Shown: one piece after another, positions 18,435-27,545 of the stretch
Position numbering within the stretch: position 1 is the first letter of the stretch
Layout: every line of letters starts with the position of its first letter
Assembly (NCBI RefSeq): GCF_001277195.1
Contig: NZ_CP012268.1
Coordinates: 558,001-622,000 of the forward strand
Direction of reading: 5' to 3'
DNA: 64,000 bases
Source: Cronobacter muytjensii ATCC 51329
Lineage (GTDB): Bacteria > Pseudomonadota > Gammaproteobacteria > Enterobacterales > Enterobacteriaceae
Program-made: the position numbers and the translations under genes
The notes under the pieces: model-generated
Databases searched by the model: none
What the model was told of the DNA's origin: nothing
What the model saw: only the letters and a program-made list of their open reading frames with translations

Positions 18435-20146
18435 TGAGCGAAAAATACCCAGGACCTCTGGTGGTCGAAGGAAAACTTTCCGACGCGGAACGCATGAAGC
18501 GGGAAAGTAACTTTCTGCGCGGCACCATTGCTGAAGATTTACATGACGGGCTGACCGGCGGGTTTAATGGTGATAACTTCCTGCTGATCCGTTTTCACGG
18601 CATGTATCAGCAGGATGACCGCGATATCCGCGCCGAGCGTGCCGCCCAGAAGCTGGAGCCGCGTCACGCCATGATGCTGCGCTGCCGTCTGCCGGGCGGC
18701 ATCATGACGCCGCAGCAGTGGCTTTCCATCGACAAGTTCGCCGAGGAAAACACCATTTACGGCAGCATCCGTCTGACCAACCGCCAGACGTTCCAGTACC
18801 ACGGCCTGTTGAAGAAAAACGTGAAGCCGGCGCATCAGATGCTGCACTCCGTGGGCCTCGACGCGCTGGCGACCGCCAACGACATGAACCGTAACGTGCT
18901 CTGCACGTCTAACCCGGTCGAGTCGCAATTACATGCCGAAGCCTGGGAGTGGGCGAAGAAACTCTCCGAGCATCTGCTGCCGCGCACCCGCGCCTATGCG
19001 GAAATCTGGCTCGATCAGGAGAAAGTCGCGACCACGGACGAAGAGCCGATCCTCGGCCCGACCTACCTGCCGCGTAAGTTTAAAACCACAGTCGTAGTGC
19101 CGCCGCAAAACGATGTGGATCTGCACGCCAACGATATGAACTTCATCGCGATTGCCGAAAACGGCAAGCTGGTGGGCTTTAATCTGCTGGTGGGCGGCGG
19201 GCTGTCCATCGAGCACGGCAACAAGAAAACTTACGCGCGTACCGCGACCGAGTTCGGCTACATTCCGCTGGAGCATACCCTGGCGGTGGCCGAAGCGGTG
19301 GTGACCACCCAGCGCGACTGGGGGAACCGTACCGATCGTAAAAACGCGAAAACCAAATATACGCTGGAGCGCGTCGGGCCGGACGTGTTTAAAGCGGAGG
19401 TTGAGCGTCGGGCAGGCGTTAAATTCGAGCCTGTGCGCCCTTACGAATTTACCGGTCGCGGCGATCGCATTGGCTGGGTGAAGGGCATTGATGATAAATG
19501 GCACCTGACGCTGTTTATTGAAAATGGCCGTATTCTCGATTTCCCGGACAAACCGCTGAAAACCGGTCTGAAAGCGATAGCGAAGATCCATAAAGGGGAT
19601 TTCCGCCTGACCGCCAACCAGAACCTGATCGTGGCGGGCGTGCCGGAAGCCGACAAGGCGAAGATAGAGCAGATCGCCCGCGACCACGGCCTGATGGCTA
19701 GCGTGACGCCGCAGCGTGAAAACTCTATGGCGTGCGTGTCGTTCCCGACCTGCCCGCTGGCGATGGCGGAGGCGGAGCGTTTCCTGCCGTCGTTTATCGA
19801 TAAAGTGGACGGCATCATGGCGAAGTATGGCGTAGCGGACGATCACATCGTGCTGCGCGTCACTGGCTGCCCGAACGGCTGCGGCCGTGCGATGCTGGCG
19901 GAGCTGGGGCTGGTCGGCAAAGCGCCGGGACGTTACAACCTGCACCTGGGCGGTAACCGCATCGGGACGCGTATTCCGCGCATGTATCGCGAAAACATCA
20001 CCGAGTCGGAAATTCTCGACACGCTTGATGTTCTCGTCGGTCGCTGGGCGAAAGAGCGCGAGCCCGGCGAAGGGTTTGGCGATTTCACCGTGCGCGCCGG
20101 GATCATTCGCCCGGTACTCGATCCCGCGCGGGATTTCTGGGAATAA
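18434..20146 (+). CDS. cysI: Sulfite reductase hemoprotein beta subunit CysI
   Basis: Six-electron reduction of sulfite to sulfide at a siroheme coupled to a 4Fe-4S cluster. The cluster and siroheme cysteines are in the two canonical patches, CVSFPTC (about 434-440) and CPNGCGR (about 479-483). Repeated sulfite-reductase half-domains are visible (IRLTNRQTFQYHG and FRLTANQNLIV). 570 aa, full length. Its siroheme comes from the CysG encoded 2 kb downstream. A 161-bp gap separates it from cysH. Confidence 0.98.
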   Translation: MSEKYPGPLVVEGKLSDAERMKRESNFLRGTIAEDLHDGLTGGFNGDNFLLIRFHGMYQQDDRDIRAERAAQKLEPRHAMMLRCRLPGGIMTPQQWLSIDKFAEENTIYGSIRLTNRQTFQYHGLLKKNVKPAHQMLHSVGLDALATANDMNRNVLCTSNPVESQLHAEAWEWAKKLSEHLLPRTRAYAEIWLDQEKVATTDEEPILGPTYLPRKFKTTVVVPPQNDVDLHANDMNFIAIAENGKLVGFNLLVGGGLSIEHGNKKTYARTATEFGYIPLEHTLAVAEAVVTTQRDWGNRTDRKNAKTKYTLERVGPDVFKAEVERRAGVKFEPVRPYEFTGRGDRIGWVKGIDDKWHLTLFIENGRILDFPDKPLKTGLKAIAKIHKGDFRLTANQNLIVAGVPEADKAKIEQIARDHGLMASVTPQRENSMACVSFPTCPLAMAEAERFLPSFIDKVDGIMAKYGVADDHIVLRVTGCPNGCGRAMLAELGLVGKAPGRYNLHLGGNRIGTRIPRMYRENITESEILDTLDVLVGRWAKEREPGEGFGDFTVRAGIIRPVLDPARDFWE

Positions 20147-20307
20147 GCGTTTCGCGCGCGGTGCGGTAGCGGTGGAGGCGCGGCGCGTATCCACCCTGCG
20201 TGCTGGTTAGCAGAGCGTGGCAGCAAAGCGCACCCGCTATCTCTTAACCGCCACCCGTGCCGGGCGCATGGCGCAGGCCAGATAACACTTTTGCAAGCGA
20301 GGTTCAC

Positions 20308-21042
20308 ATGTCCGTACTCGATCTCCATGCGTTAAATGCACTGGAAAAAGAAGACCGCGCTGATGCGCTCGCCGACACCAACGCGCAGCTTGAGGCATTA
20401 AGCGCCGAAGCGCGCGTCGGCTGGGCGCTGGAAAACCTGCCGGGCGAGTTTGTGCTCTCTTCAAGCTTCGGTATTCAGGCGGCGGTCTGCCTGCATCTGG
20501 TTACGCAACAGCGTCCGGATATCCCGGTTATCCTCACCGATACCGGCTATCTCTTCCCGGAAACGTACCGCTTTATCGACGAACTGACGGAAAAGCTCAA
20601 CCTGAACCTGCACATCTACCGCGCCGAACAGAGCCCGGCCTGGCAGGAAGCGCGCTACGGCAAGCTGTGGGAGCAGGGCGTTGAAGGTATCGAGAAATAT
20701 AACGAGATAAATAAAGTAGAGCCGATGAACCGCGCGCTGAAAGACCTTAACGCGCAAACCTGGTTTGCCGGCCTGCGCCGCGATCAGTCCGGCAGCCGCG
20801 CGAACCTGCCGGTGCTGGGCGTCCAGCGCGGCGTCTTTAAGATCCTGCCAATCATCGACTGGGATAACCGCACCGTATATCAGTACCTGCAAAAGCATGG
20901 GCTGAAATACCATCCGCTGTGGGATGAAGGTTATCTCTCGGTAGGGGATACGCACACGACCCGCAAATGGGAGCCGGGCATGGCGGAAGAAGAGACCCGC
21001 TTTTTCGGTCTCAAACGCGAATGCGGCCTGCACGAAGGCTAA
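20308..21042 (+). CDS. cysH: Phosphoadenosine phosphosulfate reductase CysH
   Basis: Reduces PAPS to sulfite with thioredoxin or glutaredoxin. Start MSVLDLHALN gives 244 aa, the E. coli length; it has a GCGAGG ribosome site. PP-loop-like SSSFGIQAA binds the nucleotide, and the C-terminal catalytic cysteine is in RECGLHEG. No APS-reductase CC pairs are present, so it is the PAPS-specific type. The 161-bp gap to cysI has no open gene. In E. coli K-12 the type I-E cas genes start right after cysH; here a terminator follows at once. Confidence 0.97.
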   Translation: MSVLDLHALNALEKEDRADALADTNAQLEALSAEARVGWALENLPGEFVLSSSFGIQAAVCLHLVTQQRPDIPVILTDTGYLFPETYRFIDELTEKLNLNLHIYRAEQSPAWQEARYGKLWEQGVEGIEKYNEINKVEPMNRALKDLNAQTWFAGLRRDQSGSRANLPVLGVQRGVFKILPIIDWDNRTVYQYLQKHGLKYHPLWDEGYLSVGDTHTTRKWEPGMAEEETRFFGLKRECGLHEG

Positions 21043-21044
21043 CG

Positions 21045-21071
21045 AAAAGCGCGCCCCGGGGCGCGCTTTTT
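21045..21071. terminator. Shared terminator of cysH and iap
   Basis: AAAAGCGCGCCCCGG..GGCGCGCTTTT is a perfect palindrome (21045-21070) lying between the two convergent stops and touching the iap stop codon. A-run and T-run on opposite sides make it bidirectional. It occupies the spot where CRISPR-Cas sits in E. coli. Confidence 0.9.
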
Positions 21072-22059
21072 ACTTCTCGGCCTTCGCCAGCGTTTTTACC
21101 AGCGGCAGCAGGACGCGCATCACGTCGCGACAGCGCTTATTAATGCGCCCAGGAAGCGCCTGATCCAGGTATTGCAGATTATCCTGACGCGCATTATGCG
21201 CCACCGGCCCGACGGCGTGGCGGCCGCGATGGCGGGCGGGATCGTTGACCGCCGAAATCGACAGTACCGGAATGCCCGCTTTATCAAACGCGACGGCGTC
21301 ATTATCCGCAGGCGTCACGCTGCTGGCGGCGACCGGAATGCCGAAACGTCGCGCGAGCTTCAGCGCACTGTCGCGCGTCAGGGCGCGTACCGCGGCGGGC
21401 GTGCTTTTACCGCTGGTAAACGCCAGTTTATCGCCCGCCACCAGATGGCTGAGATTAATCACCAGCAGCGTCTGTTTTTTCTCAAGCGCGCTCATGCGTT
21501 TCAGCAGGTTTTCCGCGCCCATGCCGCCTTCTTCTTCGCCGCTGGTGGCGATAAAACGCACGCCGTAGCGCGTCGGCACATCTTTAAGGCGCTCCGCGAG
21601 CTCCAGCATTACGCCGACCCCCGCCGCGTTATCATCCACGCCCTGTAGCGTCAGCCCGCCGAGATTATTATCCACATCCGCGTCGGTCAGCGGCGCGTAG
21701 GTATCAAGGTGCGCCATCACAATAATCTGCTGCGGCGCCGCGCCCTCATGGGCGGCGATAACCGTGCTGCCGGTGACGTTCTGCCAGTTAGTGCGATGAT
21801 TTCCGGCGGTATAGACATAACGGCTGTGAAATGCGCGGATATCGCTCTGATACCCAAGGCGTACAAACTGCTGGCGCAGATAATCCGCGGCCAGCATCTC
21901 GGCAGGCGATCCGGTCATACGGCCTGGAAATAAAGTGGCGATGTGGCGGGTCTGCTCACTGGCGATATCGCCTGGGTGAAGGGGTTGCGAAAAAGCGGGC
22001 AGGGTGAAGCATACGCTCAGCGCCAGGCTCAGGGTGCAGCGGCGCACTGCGGAAAACAT
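21070..22059 (-). CDS. iap: Periplasmic aminopeptidase Iap (alkaline phosphatase isozyme conversion)
   Basis: M28-family zinc aminopeptidase that in E. coli removes N-terminal arginine from periplasmic alkaline phosphatase. 329 aa with an N-terminal signal peptide (hydrophobic core SLALSVCFTLPAFS). Metal-binding motifs are in order: MAHLDTYA, GVDDNAAGVGVMLELAE, SGEEEGGMGAENLL and the His in GRHAVGP. The window has it convergent with cysH and divergent from cysG, the E. coli orientation, but with only 27 bp between iap and cysH. Confidence 0.93.
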   Translation of the reverse strand: MFSAVRRCTLSLALSVCFTLPAFSQPLHPGDIASEQTRHIATLFPGRMTGSPAEMLAADYLRQQFVRLGYQSDIRAFHSRYVYTAGNHRTNWQNVTGSTVIAAHEGAAPQQIIVMAHLDTYAPLTDADVDNNLGGLTLQGVDDNAAGVGVMLELAERLKDVPTRYGVRFIATSGEEEGGMGAENLLKRMSALEKKQTLLVINLSHLVAGDKLAFTSGKSTPAAVRALTRDSALKLARRFGIPVAASSVTPADNDAVAFDKAGIPVLSISAVNDPARHRGRHAVGPVAHNARQDNLQYLDQALPGRINKRCRDVMRVLLPLVKTLAKAEK

Positions 22060-22303
22060 AGAACGTCCTTACTCAAAAAAGCGCGACCAGTTAATGGCGC
22101 TTAGTATGAAACTGTGACGGCGGTTACACAATTTGATTTGCGGTTAAACGCCCGAAATTTCACGGCTTAAGCACTTTTTGATATTTGCTTATCTGGCGCC
22201 TTATTCCTTTGTGGAACTATAAATGCCAATTCGTAATTTCATCTGTTATCTGCCTCCCCCTATAGTCCCCTCTGGTCCCCTGTTGTTAGCGAGTTGTATC
22301 GCC

Positions 22304-23719
22304 GTGGAATATCTCCCGTTATTTGCTCAACTGAAACAGCGCCCCGTGCTGGTCGTCGGCGGCGGCGAAGTGGCGCTGCGTAAAATTGCGCTGCTGCGCC
22401 GCGCGGGCGCCTGCGTCTGCGTGGTCGCGAAAAAGCTACATCCTGAGCTCGCGGCGCTGGAGCAGGAAGGCGCGCTGCGCTGGCTGGCGCAGACCTTTGA
22501 GCCTTCGCAGCTCGACGCGGTGTTTCTGGTCATTGCGGCGACCAACGACGAGGCGCTTAACCGCCGGGTGTTCGACGAAGCGAACGCCCGACAGCGCCTG
22601 GTTAACGTGGTGGACGACCAGCCGCTGTGCTCCTTTATTTTCCCGTCGATAGTCGACCGCTCGCCGCTTATCGTCGCTATCTCCTCCAGCGGCAACGCGC
22701 CAGTGCTCGCGCGACTCCTGCGTGAGAAAATCGAATCTCTGCTGCCGGCAAGCCTCGGGCGGATGGCCGAGGTCGCGGGCAGCTTTCGCGATCGTATTAA
22801 AGCGCGCATTCCCACGACCGACGGACGCCGTCGCTTCTGGGAAAAAGCCTTTCGCGGCCGCTTCGCCAGCCTGATGGCGGCGGGCGATACCCGCGCCGCC
22901 GAAGCGGCGCTGGAGGCGGAGCTCGACGCGCCGCAAACCGCGCAGGGCGAAATTATTCTGGTTGGCGCGGGGCCGGGCGACGCCGGGCTGCTGACGCTGC
23001 GCGGGTTACAGGTGATGCAGCAGGCGGATGTCGTGCTGTACGACCATCTGGTCAGCGACGGCGTGCTGGATCTGGTGCGCCGCGACGCCGACCGCATCTG
23101 TGTGGGCAAACGTGCGGGCGCGCACGCGGTGGCGCAGCATGAAACCAACCAGATGCTGATTGACCTTGCCCGCGAGGGCAAAACCGTGGTGCGTCTGAAA
23201 GGCGGCGACCCGTTTATTTTCGGGCGCGGCGGTGAAGAACTTGAGGCGGCCAAAGCCGCAGGCGTGCCGTTTCAGGTGGTGCCCGGCGTGACGGCCGCCA
23301 GCGGTGCGACCGCCTATGCGGGCATTCCGCTGACCCACCGCGATTACGCCCAGAGCGCGGTTTTCGTCACCGGCCACTATAAACCCGACAGCGAGCCGTT
23401 CGACTGGGCGCTGCTCGCGAAGAGCCGTCAGACGCTCGCCATCTATATGGGCACCATGAAAGCGGCGGAGATCAGCCAACAGCTAATCGCCCACGGACGA
23501 GACGCCGCGACGCCGGTTGCGGTCATCAGCCGCGGCACGCGAGACGATCAGCGCGTGCTGACCGGCACGCTTGATGCGCTCAGTATTTTAGCGAAAGACG
23601 CGCCGATGCCCGCCCTGCTGGTGGTCGGCGAAGTGGTGCGGCTCCACCAGCAGCTCGCCTGGTTTCAACATTCAACCGACGCGGAAGCCATTCGTTCTTC
23701 CGTGGTGAATCTGGCTTAA
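22304..23719 (+). CDS. cysG: Siroheme synthase CysG (second-type copy linked to cysDNC)
   Basis: Trifunctional enzyme making siroheme from uroporphyrinogen III: N-terminal NAD-dependent dehydrogenase/ferrochelatase (VLVVGGGEVALRK) and C-terminal SAM uroporphyrinogen methyltransferase (LVGAGPGDAGLLTLRG, RLKGGDPFIFGRGGEE). I chose the GTG at 22304 (VEYLPLFAQLK), giving 471 aa. An ATG at 22223 adds 27 residues with no homology and would cover the promoter. Enterobacteria such as Klebsiella and Cronobacter carry two cysG genes; this one starts the cysDNC operon, so siroheme supply for CysI is tied to sulfate activation. Confidence 0.92.
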   Translation: MEYLPLFAQLKQRPVLVVGGGEVALRKIALLRRAGACVCVVAKKLHPELAALEQEGALRWLAQTFEPSQLDAVFLVIAATNDEALNRRVFDEANARQRLVNVVDDQPLCSFIFPSIVDRSPLIVAISSSGNAPVLARLLREKIESLLPASLGRMAEVAGSFRDRIKARIPTTDGRRRFWEKAFRGRFASLMAAGDTRAAEAALEAELDAPQTAQGEIILVGAGPGDAGLLTLRGLQVMQQADVVLYDHLVSDGVLDLVRRDADRICVGKRAGAHAVAQHETNQMLIDLAREGKTVVRLKGGDPFIFGRGGEELEAAKAAGVPFQVVPGVTAASGATAYAGIPLTHRDYAQSAVFVTGHYKPDSEPFDWALLAKSRQTLAIYMGTMKAAEISQQLIAHGRDAATPVAVISRGTRDDQRVLTGTLDALSILAKDAPMPALLVVGEVVRLHQQLAWFQHSTDAEAIRSSVVNLA

Positions 23720-23728
23720 GGAAAGGTT

Positions 23729-24637
23729 ATGGATCAAAAACGACTCACTCACCTGCGGCAACTGGAGGCGGAAAGCATCCATATCATTCGTGAAGTGGCT
23801 GCGGAATTCGCTAACCCGGTGATGATGTACTCCATCGGCAAAGACTCCAGCGTGATGCTGCACCTGGCGCGCAAGGCGTTTTATCCCGGCACGCTGCCGT
23901 TCCCGCTGCTGCATGTGGATACCGGCTGGAAGTTTCGCGAAATGTACGAATTCCGCGACCGTACCGCCAAAGCCTACGGCTGCGAACTGCTGGTGCATAA
24001 AAACCCGGAAGGCGTGGCGATGGGCATTAACCCGTTCGTGCACGGCAGCGCCAAACACACCGACATCATGAAAACCGAAGGGCTGAAGCAGGCGCTTAAT
24101 AAATACGGTTTTGACGCAGCCTTCGGCGGCGCGCGCCGCGATGAGGAGAAATCCCGCGCCAAAGAGCGCATCTACTCCTTCCGCGACCGCTTCCACCGCT
24201 GGGACCCGAAAAACCAGCGCCCGGAGCTGTGGCATAACTACAACGGCCAGATCAACAAAGGCGAAAGCATCCGCGTCTTCCCGCTCTCTAACTGGACCGA
24301 GCTGGATATCTGGCAATACATCTACCTGGAAAATATCGAGATCGTTCCGCTGTATCTGGCCGCCGAACGTCCGGTGCTGGAGCGTGACGGCATGCTGATG
24401 ATGATCGATGACGATCGCATCGATTTGCAGCCGGGCGAAGAGATCAAACCGCGCATGGTGCGCTTCCGTACCCTTGGCTGCTGGCCGCTGACCGGCGCGG
24501 TGGAATCCAGCGCGCAGACGCTGCCGGAGATCATTGAAGAGATGCTGGTCTCCACCACCAGTGAGCGCCAGGGGCGCGTTATTGACCGCGACCAGGCAGG
24601 CTCAATGGAGCTTAAAAAACGTCAGGGTTATTTCTAA
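23729..24637 (+). CDS. cysD: Sulfate adenylyltransferase subunit 2 CysD
   Basis: Catalytic subunit of ATP sulfurylase: ATP + sulfate to APS, driven by CysN GTP hydrolysis. 302 aa. The PP-loop SIGKDSSVMLHLARKAF is near residue 35, and FGGARRDEEKSRAKERI and LGCWPLTGAVES are conserved family blocks. It starts 9 bp after cysG with AAGGAAAGG as ribosome site and lies 9 bp before cysN, so cysG-D-N-C form one operon. Confidence 0.98.
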   Translation: MDQKRLTHLRQLEAESIHIIREVAAEFANPVMMYSIGKDSSVMLHLARKAFYPGTLPFPLLHVDTGWKFREMYEFRDRTAKAYGCELLVHKNPEGVAMGINPFVHGSAKHTDIMKTEGLKQALNKYGFDAAFGGARRDEEKSRAKERIYSFRDRFHRWDPKNQRPELWHNYNGQINKGESIRVFPLSNWTELDIWQYIYLENIEIVPLYLAAERPVLERDGMLMMIDDDRIDLQPGEEIKPRMVRFRTLGCWPLTGAVESSAQTLPEIIEEMLVSTTSERQGRVIDRDQAGSMELKKRQGYF

Positions 24638-24646
24638 GGAGCCGCC

Positions 24647-26074
24647 ATGAATACCACTATCGCACAACAGATCGCCAAAGAAGGCGGCGTGGAAGCCTAT
24701 CTGCACGCCCAGCAGCATAAAAGCCTGCTGCGTTTTCTGACCTGCGGCAGCGTGGATGACGGGAAGAGCACCCTGATTGGCCGCCTGCTGCACGATACCC
24801 GACAGATTTACGAAGATCAGCTCTCGTCGCTGCACAATGACAGCAAACGTCACGGCACGCAGGGCGAAAAGCTCGATCTGGCGCTGCTGGTGGATGGTTT
24901 ACAGGCCGAGCGCGAACAGGGCATCACGATTGACGTGGCGTACCGCTACTTTTCGACGGAAAAACGCAAATTCATCATCGCCGACACTCCGGGGCACGAG
25001 CAGTACACCCGCAATATGGCGACCGGCGCATCAACCTGCGATCTGGCGATCCTGCTGATGGACGCCCGTAAAGGCGTGCTCGACCAGACCCGCCGCCACA
25101 GCTTTATCTCGACGCTGCTGGGTATCAAACACCTGGTTGTGGCGGTCAACAAGATGGATTTGGTGGACTTCAGCGAAGAGACGTTTGAACGTATTCGTCA
25201 GGATTACCTGAGCTTCGCCGAACAATTGCCTGGCTCGCTGGATATCCGCTTTGTGCCGCTGTCGGCGCTTGAAGGCGACAACGTGGCGATGCAGAGCCTG
25301 AACATGGGCTGGTACACTGGCCCGACGCTGCTGGAAGTGCTGGAGAACATTGAAATTCAGCGCGTGGTGGACGAACAGCCGCTGCGCTTCCCGGTGCAGT
25401 ACGTCAACCGTCCGAACCTCGATTTCCGTGGTTATGCGGGCACCGTCGCGGGCGGCGTGGTGAAAGTGGGCCAGCGCGTGAAAGCGCTGCCGTCCGGTGT
25501 GGAATCGAGCGTGGCGCGTATCGTGACGTTTGACGGCGATTTGCAGGAGGCGGGCGCGGGCGAGGCCGTCACGCTGGTGCTGAAAGATGAAATCGACATT
25601 AGCCGTGGCGACCTGCTGGTAGACGCTTCGCAAAGCGTGGCCGCCGTGCAGAGCGCGGCGGTGGACGTAGTCTGGATGGCCGAGCAGCCGCTGGTGCCGG
25701 GCCAGAGCTACGACATCAAAATCGCCGGTAAGAAAACCCGCGCGCGCGTGGACAATATCCAGTATCAGGTTGATATCAACAACCTGACCCAGCGCGTGGT
25801 GGAAAACCTGCCGCTCAACGGTATCGGCCTTGTGGATCTCACCTTCGACGAGCCGCTGAACCTCGATAAATATCAGGAGAACCCGGTCACCGGCGGCCTG
25901 ATTTTCATTGACCGTCTCTCAAACGTGACGGTGGGCGCGGGCATGGTGCGCGAACCGCAACAGGATGTGTATCAGGAGCCTTCCGCTTACAGCGCCTTTG
26001 AGCTGGAGCTGAATCAGCTGATTCGCCGTCACTTCCCGCACTGGGGCGCGCGCGATCTGCTGGGAGGCAAATAA
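24647..26074 (+). CDS. cysN: Sulfate adenylyltransferase subunit 1 CysN (GTPase)
   Basis: Regulatory GTPase of ATP sulfurylase, related to EF-Tu. GTP motifs: G1 GSVDDGKSTLIGRLLHD (about 32), G3 DTPGHEQYTRN, G4 NKMDLVD. Domains II and III follow. 475 aa, full length. No fused APS-kinase domain; that activity is the separate CysC, whose ATG overlaps the cysN stop (TAATG). Confidence 0.98.
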   Translation: MNTTIAQQIAKEGGVEAYLHAQQHKSLLRFLTCGSVDDGKSTLIGRLLHDTRQIYEDQLSSLHNDSKRHGTQGEKLDLALLVDGLQAEREQGITIDVAYRYFSTEKRKFIIADTPGHEQYTRNMATGASTCDLAILLMDARKGVLDQTRRHSFISTLLGIKHLVVAVNKMDLVDFSEETFERIRQDYLSFAEQLPGSLDIRFVPLSALEGDNVAMQSLNMGWYTGPTLLEVLENIEIQRVVDEQPLRFPVQYVNRPNLDFRGYAGTVAGGVVKVGQRVKALPSGVESSVARIVTFDGDLQEAGAGEAVTLVLKDEIDISRGDLLVDASQSVAAVQSAAVDVVWMAEQPLVPGQSYDIKIAGKKTRARVDNIQYQVDINNLTQRVVENLPLNGIGLVDLTFDEPLNLDKYQENPVTGGLIFIDRLSNVTVGAGMVREPQQDVYQEPSAYSAFELELNQLIRRHFPHWGARDLLGGK

Positions 26075-26679
26075 TGGCGCAGCATGACGAAAATGTCGTC
26101 TGGCACGCCCATCCGGTGACCGCGGCGCAGCGCGAGCAGCTCCACGGCCACCGCGGCGCGGTGCTGTGGTTTACGGGGCTTTCGGGCTCCGGAAAATCTA
26201 CCGTCGCCGGGGCGCTGGAAGAGGCGCTGCACCAGCTTGGCGTCAGTACGTATCTGCTTGACGGCGACAACGTGCGCCATGGCCTGTGCAGCGATCTGGG
26301 CTTTAGCGATGAGGATCGCAAAGAGAACATCCGTCGCGTCGGCGAAGTGGCGAAACTGATGGTGGATGCGGGGCTTGTGGTGCTGACCGCGTTTATTTCG
26401 CCGCACCGCGCCGAGCGTCATTTAGTGCGCGAGCAACTGGGGGAAGGGCGCTTTATCGAAGTGTTTGTGGATACGCCGCTTGAGGTCTGCGAAGCGCGCG
26501 ATCCGAAGGGGCTTTATAAAAAGGCGCGCGCCGGGGAACTGCGCAATTTTACCGGCATCGACGCGGTGTATGAAGCGCCGCAAAACCCCGAAATTCATCT
26601 CGACGGCCAACAATTGGTAACAAATTTGATTGCGCAATTGTTAGACCTGCTGCGTCGCGAAGATATCATCAAATCCTGA
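26074..26679 (+). CDS. cysC: Adenylylsulfate kinase CysC
   Basis: Phosphorylates APS to PAPS, the substrate of CysH. Walker A is GLSGSGKST (about 35-43), followed by LDGDNVRHGLCSDLGFS and the lid FIEVFVDTPLEVCEARDPKGLYKKAR. 201 aa, full length. One-base overlap with cysN. Confidence 0.98.
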   Translation: MAQHDENVVWHAHPVTAAQREQLHGHRGAVLWFTGLSGSGKSTVAGALEEALHQLGVSTYLLDGDNVRHGLCSDLGFSDEDRKENIRRVGEVAKLMVDAGLVVLTAFISPHRAERHLVREQLGEGRFIEVFVDTPLEVCEARDPKGLYKKARAGELRNFTGIDAVYEAPQNPEIHLDGQQLVTNLIAQLLDLLRREDIIKS

Positions 26680-26728
26680 GACCGCGCCGGGAGTGCTTTT
26701 CCCGGCCCGTCACGTCACAGGATAAGCT

Positions 26729-27052
26729 ATGCGTAATACCACGAACATGATTGTCACCCAGGCGGAGACCGCGCCTGCCGTCGAAGAAACCACCTGGGCC
26801 TGGCCTGGCGCCGTGGTGGGGTTTATCTCGTGGCTGCTGGCTCTTGGCGTTCCCTTTCTTCTTTATGGCTCCAACACGCTCTTTTTTCTGCTCTACACCT
26901 GGCCGTTTTTCCTGGCGCTGATGCCGGTGGCCGTGGTGGTGGGGGTCGCGGTCTTCTCGCTGCTGGAGCGCAGGCTGGTCTACAGCAGTCTCGCGACGCT
27001 GATAAGCGTCGGGCTGATGTTCGGGCTGCTCTTTTTCTGGCTGGTGAGCTGA
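26729..27052 (+). CDS. ygbE: Inner-membrane protein YgbE (DUF3561)
   Basis: 107 aa with a short polar N-terminus and three predicted membrane helices (about 23-45, 50-72 and 82-105). I recognise it as YgbE from its place between cysC and ftsB and from its sequence; its function is unknown. It starts 49 bp after cysC and may be read through from the cys operon; no terminator is seen in between. Confidence 0.88.
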   Translation: MRNTTNMIVTQAETAPAVEETTWAWPGAVVGFISWLLALGVPFLLYGSNTLFFLLYTWPFFLALMPVAVVVGVAVFSLLERRLVYSSLATLISVGLMFGLLFFWLVS

Positions 27053-27214
27053 CGCCTCGCGTTTTTCACGCTCTCTCAACAGGCGCATGCGCATCGGCGC
27101 GCTTTCTGTGGTACATTCTGCCGCTGTTTAATTTCTTAACCTGCACGTCGTAGCAAGCCGGGTAGAGTCCGGCGGGAAGTTATGGGATGATGAAGCCGTT
27201 TTTCAGGGGGCAGA

Positions 27215-27526
27215 ATGGGTAAACTAACGCTGCTATTGCTGGCTTTGCTGGTCTGGCTACAGTATTCGCTGTGGTTTGGAAAAAACGGCATCCACGACTA
27301 TTCCCGCGTAGCCGACGACGTGGCGGTACAGCAGGCCACCAACGCCAAACTCAAAGCGCGTAACGATCAGCTGTTCGCCGAGATAGACGATCTCAACGGC
27401 GGTCAGGAAGCTATCGAAGAGCGCGCGCGCAACGAATTAAGCATGACTAAACCTGGCGAAACCTTCTATCGCCTGGTGCCGGACGCAGCCAAACGCGCCG
27501 GTGGGTCTGCGCAAAATAATCGATAA
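27215..27526 (+). CDS. ftsB: Cell division protein FtsB
   Basis: Bitopic divisome protein that bridges FtsQ and FtsL and activates FtsWI. 103 aa: short cytoplasmic MGKL, membrane helix (about 4-21, LTLLLLALLVWLQYSLW), coiled coil (about 30-70) with the conserved NAKLKARNDQLFAEIDDLN, then ARNELSMTKPGETFYR. Nearly identical to E. coli. ispD follows 19 bp later. Confidence 0.98.
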   Translation: MGKLTLLLLALLVWLQYSLWFGKNGIHDYSRVADDVAVQQATNAKLKARNDQLFAEIDDLNGGQEAIEERARNELSMTKPGETFYRLVPDAAKRAGGSAQNNR

Positions 27527-27545
27527 CCAGAAGCGGATTTTACAC

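Noticed and set aside
20147..20307. Possible small gene in the 161-bp cysI-cysH gap
   Set aside because: No frame with both a start and a ribosome site; only GC-rich imperfect repeats were seen.
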